Origin: a bacterium
Lineage (GTDB): Bacteria > Patescibacteriota > Microgenomatia > Daviesbacterales > UBA10151
Length of the DNA stretch: 40,869 bases
Direction: 5' to 3'
Assembly (NCBI GenBank): GCA_021786105.1
Contig: JAJYNW010000013.1
Coordinates: 1 to 40,869, forward strand
The position numbers and the translations under genes were made by a program. The notes below the pieces were generated by a model, which was given only the letters and a program-made list of their open reading frames with translations, made no database searches and was not told the DNA's origin. This document shows positions 40,804 to 40,869 of this stretch, in pieces (position 1 is the stretch's first letter; every line of letters begins with the position of its first letter).

Positions 40804-40869
40804 TTATTTAAAAAGAGTCTCAGCATAGTTTAAATACTGAGGATAGCCATTTTTTGCCATTAAATACCA
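40804..40869 (-). CDS. 3' end of an unidentified gene, cut by the window edge
   Basis: A minus-strand frame is open from the window edge to TAA at 40804-40806, giving a 21-residue C-terminus ending NYAETLFK. It is too short to identify. It reads like a real protein end and fits the gene spacing. Confidence 0.4.
   Translation of the reverse strand, partial: WYLMAKNGYPQYLNYAETLFK

Overview
The window reads like a chromosomal segment of an uncultivated, small-genome bacterium, most likely a Candidate Phyla Radiation (Patescibacteria) member and perhaps Microgenomates-like. The basis is gene content: an archaeal-type ATP-dependent DNA ligase, an endonuclease Q homologue, class I fructose-bisphosphate aldolase, a SUF cluster without SufD in view, PolA without a proofreading domain, a CAD-type dihydroorotase, and many short palindromic repeats. 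The clade is inference. TGA is used as a stop (for example sufB, sufC, pth, the MFS gene), so the standard code applies. No rRNA, tRNA, CRISPR array or prophage was seen, and no gene-free stretch exceeds about 210 bp.

Layout, left to right. 8-1232: two overlapping Nudix-fold genes, one very like isopentenyl-diphosphate isomerase but lacking the catalytic Cys. 1346-5212: sufC-sufB-sufS-sufU iron-sulfur operon, minus strand. 5300-5587: small GIY-YIG nuclease gene bracketed by palindromic repeats. 5759-8711: pyruvate formate-lyase and its activase. 8788-12107: secreted PKD/TIG-like protein, DsbA-like thioredoxin-fold protein, peptidyl-tRNA hydrolase, inositol-monophosphatase-like enzyme. 12220-15901: endonuclease Q, four-helix-bundle suffix protein, ATP-dependent DNA ligase. 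15953-18539: diguanylate cyclase, receiver-domain protein, Fic protein. 18596-25100: pyrimidine genes pyrC-pyrB-carA-carB. 25120-29943: DUF5654-like membrane protein, recF, MFS transporter, double-LuxR-HTH regulator, fpg. 30296-32394: PQ-loop-like membrane protein and an ABC-2 export pair. 32564-34616: aldolase and GlpX-type fructose bisphosphatase, a gluconeogenic pair. 35189-38422: GT4 glycosyltransferase, MYG1/DHH-like protein, membrane protein and hypotheticals. 38457-40706: polA. 40804-end: tail of one more gene.

Two patterns recur across the window. First, many transcription-unit start genes have an extended -10 box (TGnTAnnnT-like) ending only 5-8 nt before the ATG, with no Shine-Dalgarno. 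Genes inside operons (sufB, sufS, sufU, carA, ABC permease) and polA instead have clear Shine-Dalgarno sequences. This predicts leaderless mRNAs for operon heads and corrects several ORF-track starts. At least three divergent pairs have interlocked promoters.

Second, the window carries several classes of short repeat. (a) GTCAT...ATGAC palindromic elements lie between genes and also inside lig, carB, recF and polA without breaking the reading frame. (b) Four-unit heptamer arrays occur in sufS, carA, polA and one intergenic region. (c) Four-unit 9-mer arrays bracket the core of the four-helix-bundle gene. (d) A 44-bp tandem duplication lies at the MFS promoter. The best candidates for an undescribed system are the GIY-YIG gene nested in palindromic repeats and the four-helix-bundle gene bracketed by matching 9-mer arrays.
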